From: Halomonas sp. LBP4
GTDB lineage: Bacteria > Pseudomonadota > Gammaproteobacteria > Pseudomonadales > Halomonadaceae
Assembly (NCBI RefSeq): GCF_003202205.1
Contig: NZ_PDOG01000004.1
Coordinates: 28,831 to 70,299, forward strand
Direction of reading: 5' to 3'
Length of the DNA: 41,469 nt
Shown: piece after piece, positions 18,745 to 27,529 of the stretch
How the letters are laid out: each line of letters opens with the position of its first letter
How positions within the stretch are numbered: the stretch's first letter is position 1
Position numbers and translations under genes: made by a program
Notes under the pieces: model-generated
What the model saw: only the letters and a program-made list of their open reading frames with translations
The model's database searches: none
What the model was told of the DNA's origin: nothing

Positions 18745-20034
18745 TTACCGGAACTGCCAGGCCTCATCGACGCGTTCCGCCGCTTCCTCGGGGGTGATTA
18801 CCCCCTGGGCCAGGTCGCCGCTGATATCGTTGACGGTGGCGCCGACCGAGGTGCCCAGGGCCTGATCGAGGAACACCTGATGGAAGGTCGATTCGCGGAG
18901 GATCTCGGCCACCTTGCGGGCATAGGGAGTGGCAAGCTCCTCCTCCGAGCCATGTGCCACCGGCACGAAGATCCCGCGGCTCGCGGCTTCGCGCTGGTTC
19001 TCCTCGTTGAGCAGGAAGCGCAGGAAGTCGACCGCCTCGTCGGGGGCCCCCTGGGTGACGGCGTAACCGTTCATGCCACCGAAGCTATGATCATTGCCGG
19101 GGGCGCCCTCCACGCTGGGGAAGGGAAGGAACTCCAGGTTCTCATCCGGTACCCCCTCGCCGCTCATGGAGCGCTCCTTCGAGGGGAGATAGTCCCAGTC
19201 CCCCATCAAGTGAAAGGCCGCCTCGCCATCACCGAACATGGCGCTGGCTCGTTCATAGGTGGTCGACATGAAGCCCGACTGGAAGGGCTCGAGATCGACG
19301 AACGCCTGAAGCAGCTCACCGGCTCGGACGAAGGGCTCGCCAGCGAAACCGCCATCCGCTCCGGTCTTGGCGGCCTCGATGCCGTCACCGCCGGCCAAGC
19401 GAGTGGCGAGATAGCCCCAGTAGAAGTGCATCGGCCAACCATCCTTGCCGCCCACGACCGCCGGGGTGATACCCTGCTCGCGCAGCGCCACCACGGCCTC
19501 TTCGAGGTCCTCCCAGGTCTCGATGGCATCGACATCGACACCGGCCTGCTCGGTCAGGGCGGTGTTTGTCCAGAAACCCACCACGGTGGCGTAGAGCGGT
19601 GCCCCATAGACCTTGCCATCGAGGGTGAAGGCGCTCACCGCCGACTCCGGATAGAGGTCCTGCCAACCGGCCTGCATCTCCTCGGTGATGTCGCGCACGA
19701 AACCGGCCTCCACCTTGTCGCGCAGCCCCTCGCCGCCCCAGCTATAGAAGATGTCGGGGCGCTGGTCGGACTGAAGCAGGGTCGGCAGCCGTGTCTTGTA
19801 GGCCTCGTTGGAGATATATTCGAGCTCGATGTTGACGTCCGGATTCTGCGCCTCGTACTCGGCGGCGATCTCGCTGTAGTACTCCTTCTCGACATCACTG
19901 ATCTCGACCCGCAGCACCCGCAGGGTGGTATCCGCCAGGGCCACGCAAGGCCCCAGGAACGAAGCGACGGCGATCGCCACCGCCAGCCGGCGCCGATGGG
20001 GATAAGTGGCATTGTGCTGATAGGAAGCGTGCAT
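18745..20034 (-). CDS. ABC sugar transporter substrate-binding protein (family 1)
   Basis: Periplasmic receptor for the sugar importer. The 429-residue precursor has a signal peptide of about 34 residues with RRR before the hydrophobic core and cleavage after VALA. The mature part starts DTTLRVLR and shows the family 1 pattern: YISNEAYKTRLPTLL, PDIFYSWGGEGL, then DGKVYGAPL near residue 135 and the AAFHLMGDWDY segment that typically forms part of the sugar pocket. I chose ATG 20034 because AAGGAG lies 6 bases before it; a frame 10 codons longer is less likely. It is the second gene of the operon, 86 bases after the xylose dehydrogenase. Size fits an oligosaccharide binder. Confidence 0.93.
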   Translation of the reverse strand: MHASYQHNATYPHRRRLAVAIAVASFLGPCVALADTTLRVLRVEISDVEKEYYSEIAAEYEAQNPDVNIELEYISNEAYKTRLPTLLQSDQRPDIFYSWGGEGLRDKVEAGFVRDITEEMQAGWQDLYPESAVSAFTLDGKVYGAPLYATVVGFWTNTALTEQAGVDVDAIETWEDLEEAVVALREQGITPAVVGGKDGWPMHFYWGYLATRLAGGDGIEAAKTGADGGFAGEPFVRAGELLQAFVDLEPFQSGFMSTTYERASAMFGDGEAAFHLMGDWDYLPSKERSMSGEGVPDENLEFLPFPSVEGAPGNDHSFGGMNGYAVTQGAPDEAVDFLRFLLNEENQREAASRGIFVPVAHGSEEELATPYARKVAEILRESTFHQVFLDQALGTSVGATVNDISGDLAQGVITPEEAAERVDEAWQFR

Positions 20035-20120
20035 TACGGACTCCTTGTTGTGTTGTAAGAGCATGGCGCACCTCTAATTTCTGATTACTGAAGAGAAGGC
20101 TGGTAACAGATACGACTGGA

Positions 20121-20891
20121 TCAGCCCCAGCCGCCATCAACGGCGAGTTCCTGCCCGGTGATGGCGGCACTCTCGGCACTGGCCAGGAAGAGCACCGCCG
20201 GGGCGATATGTTGGGGTTCCAGGCGCAGCTTCAGGCACTGGTGAGCCTGAATGGAGGCCTCCTCCTCGGGACCGATCCATTTCTCGAGCTGCCTTTCGGT
20301 CATGATCGAGCCGGGCACCAGGGTGTTGACGCGGATATTGTGGGTGCCGAGATCGCGAGCCAGGCTGCGCGTCAGCCCGTGGACCGCTGCCTTGGCAGTG
20401 ACGTAGGTGGAGAGATCACCGATAGCCATCTGCACGCTGATCGAGCCGAAGTTGATGATGGACCCGCCACCGGCCTCGATCATCTGGTGCGCGGCGGCCT
20501 GGGCGGCGAAGAACATGGGGCGCAGGTTGAGCGACATGCGCTCGTCCCAGTAATCGACATCGACGTCCTGCCAGGAGTGGCGGTCGTCGTTGGCGGCGTT
20601 GTTGACCAGGGTGTGGATCGGTCCCAGGCTCTCGCCGATCTCGGCGATCACCGCTTGCAGCGCCTCCACGTCACGAATGTCGCAGCGGTGAAACTGCGGT
20701 GCCGTGCCGGTCGCGGCCTTCAACTCATCGACCAGCGCCTGGCTGGCGGCGTCATCGATATCGACGAAGACCACCTTGGCTCCCTGGCGATGGAAGGCGC
20801 GGGTCAGTCCCGCGCCAATGCCACTACCGCCACCGGTGATGAAGACCACCCGCTGTTCCAGGCTGGGGTAACGTGTCGCATCATTGCTCAT
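20121..20891 (-). CDS. xylB: D-xylose 1-dehydrogenase, short-chain dehydrogenase family (XylB-like)
   Basis: Oxidises D-xylose to D-xylonolactone with NAD, the first Weimberg step. The 256-residue SDR resembles Caulobacter XylB: YPSL at the start, cofactor loop TGGGSGIG at 19-26, acidic D44 after the second strand (NAD preference), NNAANDDRH near 97, and the catalytic S150, Y163 and K167. The blocks NFGSIS and GGW at the C-terminus also agree. I chose ATG 20891 (GGGAG five bases before) over a GTG four codons upstream. It leads the long minus-strand operon. Galactose or arabinose dehydrogenase activity is an alternative within this SDR group. Confidence 0.88.
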   Translation of the reverse strand: MSNDATRYPSLEQRVVFITGGGSGIGAGLTRAFHRQGAKVVFVDIDDAASQALVDELKAATGTAPQFHRCDIRDVEALQAVIAEIGESLGPIHTLVNNAANDDRHSWQDVDVDYWDERMSLNLRPMFFAAQAAAHQMIEAGGGSIINFGSISVQMAIGDLSTYVTAKAAVHGLTRSLARDLGTHNIRVNTLVPGSIMTERQLEKWIGPEEEASIQAHQCLKLRLEPQHIAPAVLFLASAESAAITGQELAVDGGWG

Positions 20892-20913
20892 CTTGGCTCC
20901 CACTTGGTTTTAT

Positions 20914-20925
20914 CTATTTACTAAG
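20914..20925. promoter_or_regulatory. Candidate operator for the ROK regulator (xylB side)
   Basis: On the minus strand the bases read CTTAGTAAATAG, directly downstream of the putative -10 element of the xylB operon. The core AGTAAATAG recurs at 22382-22390, just before the ketoglutarate-semialdehyde dehydrogenase gene. A shared word in front of both arms of the xylose locus is what a local regulator site should look like. Confidence 0.5.
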
Positions 20926-20928
20926 TGC

Positions 20929-20957
20929 AGAATGATGGGCGGTCCCTTATCCTTCAA
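20929..20957 (-). promoter_or_regulatory. Candidate promoter of the minus-strand xylose operon
   Basis: On the minus strand TTGAAG (20957-20952), a 17-base spacer, CATTCT (20934-20929). The -10 is only a partial match. It lies about 40 bases before the xylB ATG and next to the candidate operator. Confidence 0.45.
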
Positions 20958-21148
20958 TGCGACGTTGGTATAAGTGCGGAAAGTCTCAATGCGTTGAGGT
21001 AGGCTTAGGGACCGGATCAGGCCGCCGACGGCACCTTCGACGAGGTGATCCGCAGCGTACGATTCGTTTAATATCAGTACCAAGATCCGGCGCGTGATGC
21101 TCGCCGAGCCATCGACACCGGGCAGAACGGATAGGGTTCGTTTCTTTT

Positions 21149-22351
21149 ATGTCAACCAGCTTCCAGCAGCACAAGGCGGGCGACCTGCACTTCCTCAAGC
21201 GCCTCAACCGTAGCGCCATCCTCGAGCTGGTGCGCCGCACCCCCGGCCTGACCCGGGCCGACATCGCCACCCAGGCCCAACTGACCAAGGCCACCGTCGG
21301 CACCGGCGTGCAGTCCCTGCTGAACCAGGGCTGGCTCAGCGAGGGCGAACTGCAGAAGAGCAGTGGCGGCCGGCCGGGGCGGGCGCTGCATCTCAATGAC
21401 CGTCACTACGTCATGCTCGGCGCCGAGGTCGGCGTGCACGGCCTGCGCCTGGTGGCCTGCTCGCTCTCCGGCGAGGTTCTCGCCTCGCACCATGAGCACC
21501 TGGTCCCGACCACTCCCGAGGTCACCGCCGGGCTGCTCGCCGAGCGGCTGCACTCACTGCACTCCGCACCTTCGGTTAGCGACCGTCACTGCCTGGGTGT
21601 AGGCGTCGCCCTGCCCGGCCCCATCGACCCCCGCAAACCCGTGCTGCGCCTGGCCCCCAACCTGGGCTGGCGCGACATCCGCTTCCTCGAACTGCTGCGC
21701 CCCCATTTCCCGAAGCTGGAGGGCACCTGGCTGATGGACAACGAGGCCAAGTCGGCCGCCTTCGGGGAGTTCTATTTCCGTACCGGCCAGGTGCCCGATT
21801 CACTGGTCTATGTCAGCGCCGGCACCGGTATCGGCAGCGGCATGGTCGAGGGCAATCACCTGCCGCTGCTTTCCCGGGGCCTCCAGGGCCTGGCCGGCGA
21901 GATCGGCCACACCATCCTGCAGCCCGGAGGCCTCTACTGCCACTGCGGCAATCGCGGCTGTGCGGAGACCCTGGTCAGCGGCTGGTCGATCCGGGCAGCC
22001 CTGGGTATCGCCGAGGACGAGGAACTCGTCGAGTCCCTGCTGCCCAGGCTGCAGGAGGAGAACGTCCAACTCACCCTGCGCCGCGCCGGCGAGGCCCTGG
22101 GTACCCTGCTGCTCAATCTGCACCACACCCAGAACCCCTCCGAGCTCGTTCTCGGCGGCTCGCTGGTCCAACTGGGTGCCCCACTCCTCGACCCCGCCCT
22201 GGCCTACTTCAAGGCCAACCAGAACCGCCTCCTCGGCACGACACAGCAGGTCCCGCTCCGCGTGATCGAGGATTCCACCTTCATCGCCGCCCGCGGCGCC
22301 GCCGCCCAGGTGCTGGCCAGCGTCATCCATGGTCCCAGCGACCTCATCTGA
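21149..22351 (+). CDS. ROK-family transcriptional regulator (XylR-like)
   Basis: Probable xylose-responsive repressor of the two divergent xylose operons. The 400-residue protein has an N-terminal winged helix-turn-helix (residues 15-75; [24 protein letters not shown]) and a C-terminal ROK sugar-binding domain. The ROK marks are [11 protein letters not shown] near residue 150, the [11 protein letters not shown] block near 200, [11 protein letters not shown] near 225 and the zinc motif GH...[10 protein letters not shown] around 254-275. A TAATAT hexamer at 21069-21074 may be its -10 element. Its ribosome site is poor (AGGG, 14 bases away). It is followed after 103 bases by the dehydrogenase gene with a matching operator-like word. 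No kinase role is suggested because the HTH is present. Confidence 0.9.
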   Translation: MSTSFQQHKAGDLHFLKRLNRSAILELVRRTPGLTRADIATQAQLTKATVGTGVQSLLNQGWLSEGELQKSSGGRPGRALHLNDRHYVMLGAEVGVHGLRLVACSLSGEVLASHHEHLVPTTPEVTAGLLAERLHSLHSAPSVSDRHCLGVGVALPGPIDPRKPVLRLAPNLGWRDIRFLELLRPHFPKLEGTWLMDNEAKSAAFGEFYFRTGQVPDSLVYVSAGTGIGSGMVEGNHLPLLSRGLQGLAGEIGHTILQPGGLYCHCGNRGCAETLVSGWSIRAALGIAEDEELVESLLPRLQEENVQLTLRRAGEALGTLLLNLHHTQNPSELVLGGSLVQLGAPLLDPALAYFKANQNRLLGTTQQVPLRVIEDSTFIAARGAAAQVLASVIHGPSDLI

Positions 22352-22378
22352 GGCATCGACCAAAGTCGAAGCCGGCAA

Positions 22379-22401
22379 GTAAGTAAATAGCTTGAACTTA
22401 C
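22379..22401. promoter_or_regulatory. Candidate operator for the ROK regulator (dehydrogenase side)
   Basis: An inverted repeat GTAAGT (22379-22384) and ACTTAC (22396-22401) with an 11-base spacer encloses AGTAAATAG, the same nine bases found in front of xylB. A TTGAAC hexamer at 22392-22397 could be the -35 element of an internal promoter, which would then be covered by the bound regulator. Confidence 0.5.
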
Positions 22402-22454
22402 ACGCTCGACCGCTCAGGATAGTAAAAAGTACAAACCAACATGGGAGGCTCCCT

Positions 22455-24026
22455 ATGCAACCGGCAGGAACGCTACTGCTCGGCCAACAGGCCGTCACCG
22501 GTACCCGTGGCGAGATCCGCGCCATCGATCCATCCAGCGGCGAGGCCCTTGAGCCCATCTACCGTGGCGGCGGTGAATTCGAGGTGGCACGAGCCTGCGA
22601 GCTCGCCGAGGAGGCCTTCGCCGGCTACCGCGAGAGCTCGCTGGAGGCGCGCGCGACGTTTCTGGAAACCGTCGCCGGCGAGATCGAGGCCCTGGGCGAT
22701 GCCCTGATCGAGCGCGCCATGGCCGAGACCGGCCTGCCCCGGGCACGCCTGGAGGGCGAGTGCGGCCGCACCTGCGGCCAGCTGCGCCTGTTCGCCTCGG
22801 TGGTGCGCGCCGGCGAGTGGCTCGACGTGCGCCTCGACCCGGCGCTGCCCGAGCGGGCGCCGATGCCGCGGGTCGACCTGCGCCAGCGCCACGTGGCCCT
22901 GGGCCCGGTGGCGGTGTTCGGCGCCAGCAACTTCCCGCTGGCCTTCTCGGTGGCCGGCGGCGACACCGCCTCGGCACTGGCCGCCGGCTGCCCGGTGGTG
23001 GTCAAGGCCCACTCCGCCCACCCCGGCACCTCCGAGCTGGTGGGCCGCGCCGTGCAACAGGCCGTGGCCCAGTGCGGCCTGCCCGAGGGCGTCTTCTCGG
23101 TGCTGTTCGGCTCGGGCAAGGAGATCGGCCAGGCCCTGGTCGCCGACCCGCGTATCCAGGCGGTGGGCTTCACCGGTTCGCGCAGCGGCGGCCTGGCACT
23201 GATGGCCACCGCCCAGGCGCGGCCCCAGCCGATTCCGGTCTACGCCGAGATGAGCTCCATCAACCCGGTATTTCTGCTGCCGGAAGCATTGGCAACGCGG
23301 GGTGCCGAAATCGCCGAGGGCTTCGTCGGTTCGGTCAACATGGGGGCCGGGCAGTTCTGCACCAACCCGGGGCTGGTGATCGGCGTCAAGGGGGCGGCGC
23401 TGGACGCCTTCGTCGCGGCCGCCGGCGAGGCGGTGCGCGGCAGCGCCGCCCAGACCATGCTCACCCCGGGCATCTACGCCGCCTACGGCGATGGGGTGAG
23501 CCAGCTGGCGGGGGAAGCCCGCGAGATCGCTCGCGGCCCGGCCGGTGAGGGGCCCCACCCGTGCCAGACTGCGCTGTTCGCCGCCCGCGGCGCCGACTTC
23601 CTGAACAGCGAGGCGCTGCAGGCCGAGGTGTTCGGTGCCGCCTCGCTGGTCATCGAATGCGACGACCTCGACCAGGTCAAGGCTGTGGCCGAGCATCTGG
23701 AGGGCCAGCTCACCGCCACCCTGCAGTTGGACGACGGCGACGTCGAGGCGGCCCGCACGCTGCTGCCGGTGCTCGAGCGCAAGGCGGGTCGAGTGCTGGC
23801 CAACGGCTGGCCCACCGGCGTCGAGGTGTGCCACGCCATGGTCCACGGCGGGCCCTTCCCGGCCACCTCGGATAGCCGGACCACCTCGGTGGGCAGCGCC
23901 GCCATCCAGCGCTTCCTGCGCCCGGTGTGCTACCAGAACCTGCCCGCGGACCTGCTGCCCGAGGCACTCAAGGACGGCAACCCCCTGGGTGTCACCCGGC
24001 TGGTGGACGGCAAGCGCGAGGCATGA
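22455..24026 (+). CDS. xylA: 2,5-dioxopentanoate (alpha-ketoglutarate semialdehyde) dehydrogenase
   Basis: Oxidises alpha-ketoglutarate semialdehyde to 2-oxoglutarate with NAD(P), the last Weimberg step. The 523-residue enzyme has the length and pattern of KGSA dehydrogenases linked to sugar-acid pathways: the [19 protein letters not shown] block near 154-171, catalytic E265 in [11 protein letters not shown] and nucleophile C302 in GQFCTNPG. The start at 22455 follows GGGAGG by six bases; a frame starting at 22392 lacks a ribosome site. It is the second gene of the plus-strand operon and its TGA overlaps the ATG of the next gene. Here xylA is the Caulobacter Weimberg name, not xylose isomerase. 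Other aldehyde substrates are possible. Confidence 0.9.
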   Translation: MQPAGTLLLGQQAVTGTRGEIRAIDPSSGEALEPIYRGGGEFEVARACELAEEAFAGYRESSLEARATFLETVAGEIEALGDALIERAMAETGLPRARLEGECGRTCGQLRLFASVVRAGEWLDVRLDPALPERAPMPRVDLRQRHVALGPVAVFGASNFPLAFSVAGGDTASALAAGCPVVVKAHSAHPGTSELVGRAVQQAVAQCGLPEGVFSVLFGSGKEIGQALVADPRIQAVGFTGSRSGGLALMATAQARPQPIPVYAEMSSINPVFLLPEALATRGAEIAEGFVGSVNMGAGQFCTNPGLVIGVKGAALDAFVAAAGEAVRGSAAQTMLTPGIYAAYGDGVSQLAGEAREIARGPAGEGPHPCQTALFAARGADFLNSEALQAEVFGAASLVIECDDLDQVKAVAEHLEGQLTATLQLDDGDVEAARTLLPVLERKAGRVLANGWPTGVEVCHAMVHGGPFPATSDSRTTSVGSAAIQRFLRPVCYQNLPADLLPEALKDGNPLGVTRLVDGKREA

Positions 24027-25222
24027 GCGACAGACCCATGAACATGACAACCAGGGAGCCCCCCTTGGATTACACAGCCTTTCTTCCCGAGGATCATGAA
24101 CGCGCCTTGCTGGTAGGGCGCGTCTGGCGCCAGACGCCCCAACCGGGCCCGGCGCTGGTGGTGATCCGCCATGGCGAGGTCATCGATATCAGTGCCGACT
24201 ACCGCTGCATGGCCGACCTGCTGGACCAGGACGACGCGGCAGGGATCGTCTCTCGCATCGAAGGCGAGTCCCTCGGCTCCGTGGCGGCACTGCTGGAGAA
24301 CTCGCTGGCAGAACCGCCACGTACGCCCTACCTGCTCGCCCCCTGCGACGTCCAGGCGATCAAGGCCTGCGGGGTGACCTTCGCCGTCAGCCTGATGGAG
24401 CGGGTGATCGAGGAGCAGGCCGCCGGCGACCCGGCTCGGGCCACCGAGTTGCGCCGGGAATTTCAGGCGCTGATCGGCAGCGACCTGTCGCAGATCGTGC
24501 CCGGCTCCGAGGAGGCCATGGCCCTCAAGTCGGAGCTGCAGGCCCGCGGCGCCTGGTCGCAGTACATGGAGGTGGGCATCGGCCCCGATGCCGAGGTGTT
24601 CACCAAGGCCCAGCCGCTCTCCTCGGTAGGCTTCGGGGTCCGGGTCGGCCTGCACCCGGCCTCGCAGTGGAACAATCCCGAGCCGGAGATCGTGCTGGCG
24701 GTGGATGCCCAAGGCACGCCCAGGGGCGCGACGCTCGGCAACGACGTCAACCTGCGCGACATCGAGGGTCGCAGCGCCCTGCTGCTGGGCAAGGCCAAGG
24801 ACAACAACGCCTCCTGCGCCATCGGCCCCTTCATTCGTCTGTTCGATGACGCCTTCACGCTCGACACCGTGCGCCAGGCCCGCGTCTCGCTGCGCATCGA
24901 GGGAGAGGACGATGGCTTCGTGCTCGACGACAGCAGCGACATGCGCCAGATCAGCCGCGATCCCCTGGACCTGGTGCACCAGACCATCGGCGCCCATCAC
25001 CAGTACCCGGACGGCTTCATGCTGTTCCTCGGCACCATGTTCTCGCCGATCCAGGATCGCGACGGCGAAGGCCAGGGCTTCACCCACCACCTGGGCGACA
25101 CCGTGACCATCGCCACCCCGGCCCTGGGCGCCCTGGTCAACCGGGTGGATCGCAGCGACCGCCTGCCGCCCTGGACCTTCGGCATCCGCCAGTGGCAGAT
25201 TCAAATGTCGCACCAACGCTGA
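24023..25222 (+). CDS. xylX: 2-keto-3-deoxy-D-xylonate dehydratase (FAH-fold, XylX-like)
   Basis: Converts 2-keto-3-deoxy-xylonate to alpha-ketoglutarate semialdehyde. About 399 residues of the fumarylacetoacetate hydrolase fold. It resembles Caulobacter XylX closely: [14 protein letters not shown] near the start, [16 protein letters not shown] near 115, [18 protein letters not shown] near 180, HWNNPEPE-like QWNNPEPE near 215, then [17 protein letters not shown] and [22 protein letters not shown] start at ATG 24023, which overlaps the preceding stop (ATGA); ATGs at 24038 and 24044 or a TTG at 24065 behind AGGGAG are also possible, as the XylX-like match begins only about residue 17. It completes the pathway together with xylB, xylC, xylD and xylA. 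Confidence 0.9.
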   Translation: MSDRPMNMTTREPPLDYTAFLPEDHERALLVGRVWRQTPQPGPALVVIRHGEVIDISADYRCMADLLDQDDAAGIVSRIEGESLGSVAALLENSLAEPPRTPYLLAPCDVQAIKACGVTFAVSLMERVIEEQAAGDPARATELRREFQALIGSDLSQIVPGSEEAMALKSELQARGAWSQYMEVGIGPDAEVFTKAQPLSSVGFGVRVGLHPASQWNNPEPEIVLAVDAQGTPRGATLGNDVNLRDIEGRSALLLGKAKDNNASCAIGPFIRLFDDAFTLDTVRQARVSLRIEGEDDGFVLDDSSDMRQISRDPLDLVHQTIGAHHQYPDGFMLFLGTMFSPIQDRDGEGQGFTHHLGDTVTIATPALGALVNRVDRSDRLPPWTFGIRQWQIQMSHQR

Positions 25223-25266
25223 CAACAGCATCGCTTCCCCTCGTTAACCCGACCTTGCAGGCATTG

Positions 25267-26268
25267 ATGATGCAAACGCTCAAGTGGGGCATCCTCAGCA
25301 CGGCCAAGATCGCCCGTACCGTCATGATTCCCGCCATGCGGACGGCCGCTCACGCCGTGCCGGTGGCCATCGCCAGCGAGCACGGCAAGGCAGTCGAGGT
25401 CGCCCGAGAGTTCGGCATTCCCCGCGCCCATGACAGCTTCCAGGCTCTGCTCGAGGACCCCGAGGTCGAGGCAGTCTACATTCCGCTGCCCAACAGCCTG
25501 CATGCCGAGTGGACAATCGCCGCCGCCAGGCATGGAAAGCATGTGCTCTGCGAAAAGCCCGCGGCGCTGAACCTCGACGAGGCCCGACGTATGCAGCAGG
25601 AGTGCAACGCTTATGGCGTGTGCCTAATGGAAGGTTACATGTACCGGCAGCACCCCCAGCACCAGCGGATCCGTGCTCTGCTGGAGGAGGGCGTAATCGG
25701 CGAGCTGCGCCATGTACGCGGCCACTTCTCCTTCCCGCTGGACCTCTCGGCGCCGAGCATCAAGCTCGACCGACAGTTGGGCGGTGGTAGCCTAAACGAC
25801 GTGGGCTGCTACCCGCTGGACGTGATCCGCCGCCTGCTGGGCATGCCCGAGAAGGTCACGATCGTGGGCGAGCTCGACCCGTACCATGACGTGGACCTCA
25901 CCGTCAGCGGCATCTTGCGCTTCGCCGAGGGTCGCCTTGCCGAGTTCACCTCCAGCTTCCGCCAGACGCTGACCCATCGCTACGAGCTGATCGGCACTCG
26001 AGGCCGAATCACCGTGGTCCGCGCCTTCCGCCCAGACAAGCATGACGGCGAAGGCTTGATCATGATCCATGATGGCCAAGGCAAACCGCGTAGCGAACGA
26101 CTATCAGCGGATCAGTACCCGGCCCAGCTCGACCATTTCGCCGCCTGGGTGCAGGGAGACAACCGTCATGCCGCCGATACCGGCGAGGTTCTGGCGCAGG
26201 CCAGCCTGATCGATGCCTGCCAGCGATCAATGCGTAGCGGCCGGACCGAGGTTCCCGAGACGCCCTGA
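25267..26268 (+). CDS. Gfo/Idh/MocA-family sugar dehydrogenase
   Basis: A 333-residue NAD(P)-dependent oxidoreductase. The N-terminal Rossmann domain starts LKWGILSTAKIA; the catalytic CEKPAAL with K97 follows; the C-terminal domain has GGGSLNDVGCYPLDVIRRLLG near 175, the usual active-site DxGxxxxD/H helix. Related proteins include NADP-dependent D-xylose 1-dehydrogenases and glucose-fructose oxidoreductase. It is the last gene of the plus-strand xylose operon, so it may be a second xylose dehydrogenase or act on another pentose or disaccharide. A double ATG (25267/25270) follows GCAGG. A strong hairpin ends the operon at 26292. Confidence 0.82.
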   Translation: MMQTLKWGILSTAKIARTVMIPAMRTAAHAVPVAIASEHGKAVEVAREFGIPRAHDSFQALLEDPEVEAVYIPLPNSLHAEWTIAAARHGKHVLCEKPAALNLDEARRMQQECNAYGVCLMEGYMYRQHPQHQRIRALLEEGVIGELRHVRGHFSFPLDLSAPSIKLDRQLGGGSLNDVGCYPLDVIRRLLGMPEKVTIVGELDPYHDVDLTVSGILRFAEGRLAEFTSSFRQTLTHRYELIGTRGRITVVRAFRPDKHDGEGLIMIHDGQGKPRSERLSADQYPAQLDHFAAWVQGDNRHAADTGEVLAQASLIDACQRSMRSGRTEVPETP

Positions 26269-26291
26269 GGCAGGCGCTTCCCACCGGCACG

Positions 26292-26315
26292 CCCCCGCCG
26301 AGAGATCGGCGGGGG
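26292..26315. terminator. Terminator between the convergent xylose and uxuA operons
   Basis: A perfect 10-bp stem CCCCCGCCGA / TCGGCGGGGG with a GAGA loop. On the plus strand TGTCGTTTC follows. It lies 23 bases after the Gfo/Idh stop and 23 bases from the uxuA stop, so it probably serves both directions. Confidence 0.75.
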
Positions 26316-26338
26316 TGTCGTTTCAGGGCAAGCCAGGC

Positions 26339-27517
26339 TCAGGCCGTCAGCTGGTGCACCGCCAGCTCCACCCCGCGCAGTTCGGCAAGCCCCTTGAGGC
26401 GCCCGTAGAGCGGGTAGCCCGGGGCGGTGTCGCGGTGCCGGTCGTCGAGGATGTGGTGGCCATGGTCCGGGCGCAGCGGCAGGCGCGGGCCGCCTTCGCG
26501 TGCGCGGCGCCGCTCCTCCGCTACCAGCGCCTGGATCACCGCCACCATGTCGACGTCGCCGTCGAGATGCGGCGCCTCATGGAAGGAGCGCGGATCGGGC
26601 GCCTCGCGCCGGGTCGAGCGCAGGTGGGCGAAGTAGACCTTCGGCCCGAAGCGCCGGGCCATGTCGGCCAGGTCGATGTCGGCACGCACCCCGTAGGAGC
26701 CGGTGCACAGCGTCAGGCCGTTGGCCGGGCTGGGCACGGCGTCGAGGAGCCACCGGGCGTCCTCGGGGGTGGAGACCACCCGCGGCAGCCCCAGCATCGG
26801 GCGGGGCGGGTCGTCGGGGTGGATCGCCATGCGGATGCCCACCTCCTCGGCCACCGGGATCACCGCGCGCAAGAAGTACGCCAGGTGCTCACGCAGGCGT
26901 TCGGCATCGATCTCGGCATAGTCCGCCAGCACGCCGCGGAACCGCTCCAGGGTGTAGTGCTCCTCGGCCCCCGGCAGGCCGGCGATCAGGGTGTCGACCA
27001 GGGCGTCGCGCCCGGCCGCATCGAGGCCGTCGAGGTAACGCTGCGCCGCGGCCTGCTCCTCGTCCCCGTACTCGGCCGCGGCGCCGGGGCGCCGGAGCAG
27101 GTAGAGGTCGAAGGCGGCAAACGCCACCTGGTCGAAGCGCAGCGCCAGGGCCCCGTCCGGCAGCGACCAGCTGAGATCGGTGCGGGTCCAGTCGAGCACC
27201 GGCATGAAGTTGTAGCAGACGGTGTCGATGCCGCAGGCCGCCAGGTGGCGCAGGGTCTGGCAATAGGTGGCGATCAGGGCATCGCGCTCGGGCCGGCCCT
27301 GCTTGATCGCCTCGGGGACCGGCACGCTCTCCACCACCGACCAGGTCAGGCCGGCGGCCTCGATCAGCGCCTTGCGCTCGCGGATCGCCTCCAGCGACCA
27401 GACCCGGTCATTGGGCACCTCGTGCAGGGCCGTGACGATGCCGGTGGCTCCGGTCTGGCGGATCTCCTCGAGGCGGATGGGGTCCTTCGGGCCGAACCAG
27501 CGCCAGGTAGCTTCCAT
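26339..27517 (-). CDS. uxuA: D-mannonate dehydratase, UxuA type
   Basis: Dehydrates D-mannonate to 2-keto-3-deoxy-D-gluconate in hexuronate catabolism. The 392-residue TIM-barrel enzyme starts METWRWFG-like ([10 protein letters not shown]). Other marks are [17 protein letters not shown] [15 protein letters not shown] near 100, [17 protein letters not shown] near 230 (metal His/Asp), LTLCTGSYG near 270, HLRSTRRE near 300 and the metal-site [11 protein letters not shown] near 350. A GAGGAG ribosome site precedes the start. It is the last gene of the long minus-strand operon, 12 bases after uxuB. The operon also encodes ManD, an unrelated enzyme for the same reaction. The product needs a KDG kinase; a candidate is at 8793-9782. 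Confidence 0.95.
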   Translation of the reverse strand: MEATWRWFGPKDPIRLEEIRQTGATGIVTALHEVPNDRVWSLEAIRERKALIEAAGLTWSVVESVPVPEAIKQGRPERDALIATYCQTLRHLAACGIDTVCYNFMPVLDWTRTDLSWSLPDGALALRFDQVAFAAFDLYLLRRPGAAAEYGDEEQAAAQRYLDGLDAAGRDALVDTLIAGLPGAEEHYTLERFRGVLADYAEIDAERLREHLAYFLRAVIPVAEEVGIRMAIHPDDPPRPMLGLPRVVSTPEDARWLLDAVPSPANGLTLCTGSYGVRADIDLADMARRFGPKVYFAHLRSTRREAPDPRSFHEAPHLDGDVDMVAVIQALVAEERRRAREGGPRLPLRPDHGHHILDDRHRDTAPGYPLYGRLKGLAELRGVELAVHQLTA

Positions 27518-27529
27518 GGGGATCTCCTC

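Noticed and set aside
22455..24026. Reading the xylA label as xylose isomerase
   Set aside because: The protein is plainly an aldehyde dehydrogenase with C302 and E265; no xylose isomerase or xylulokinase is in the window.
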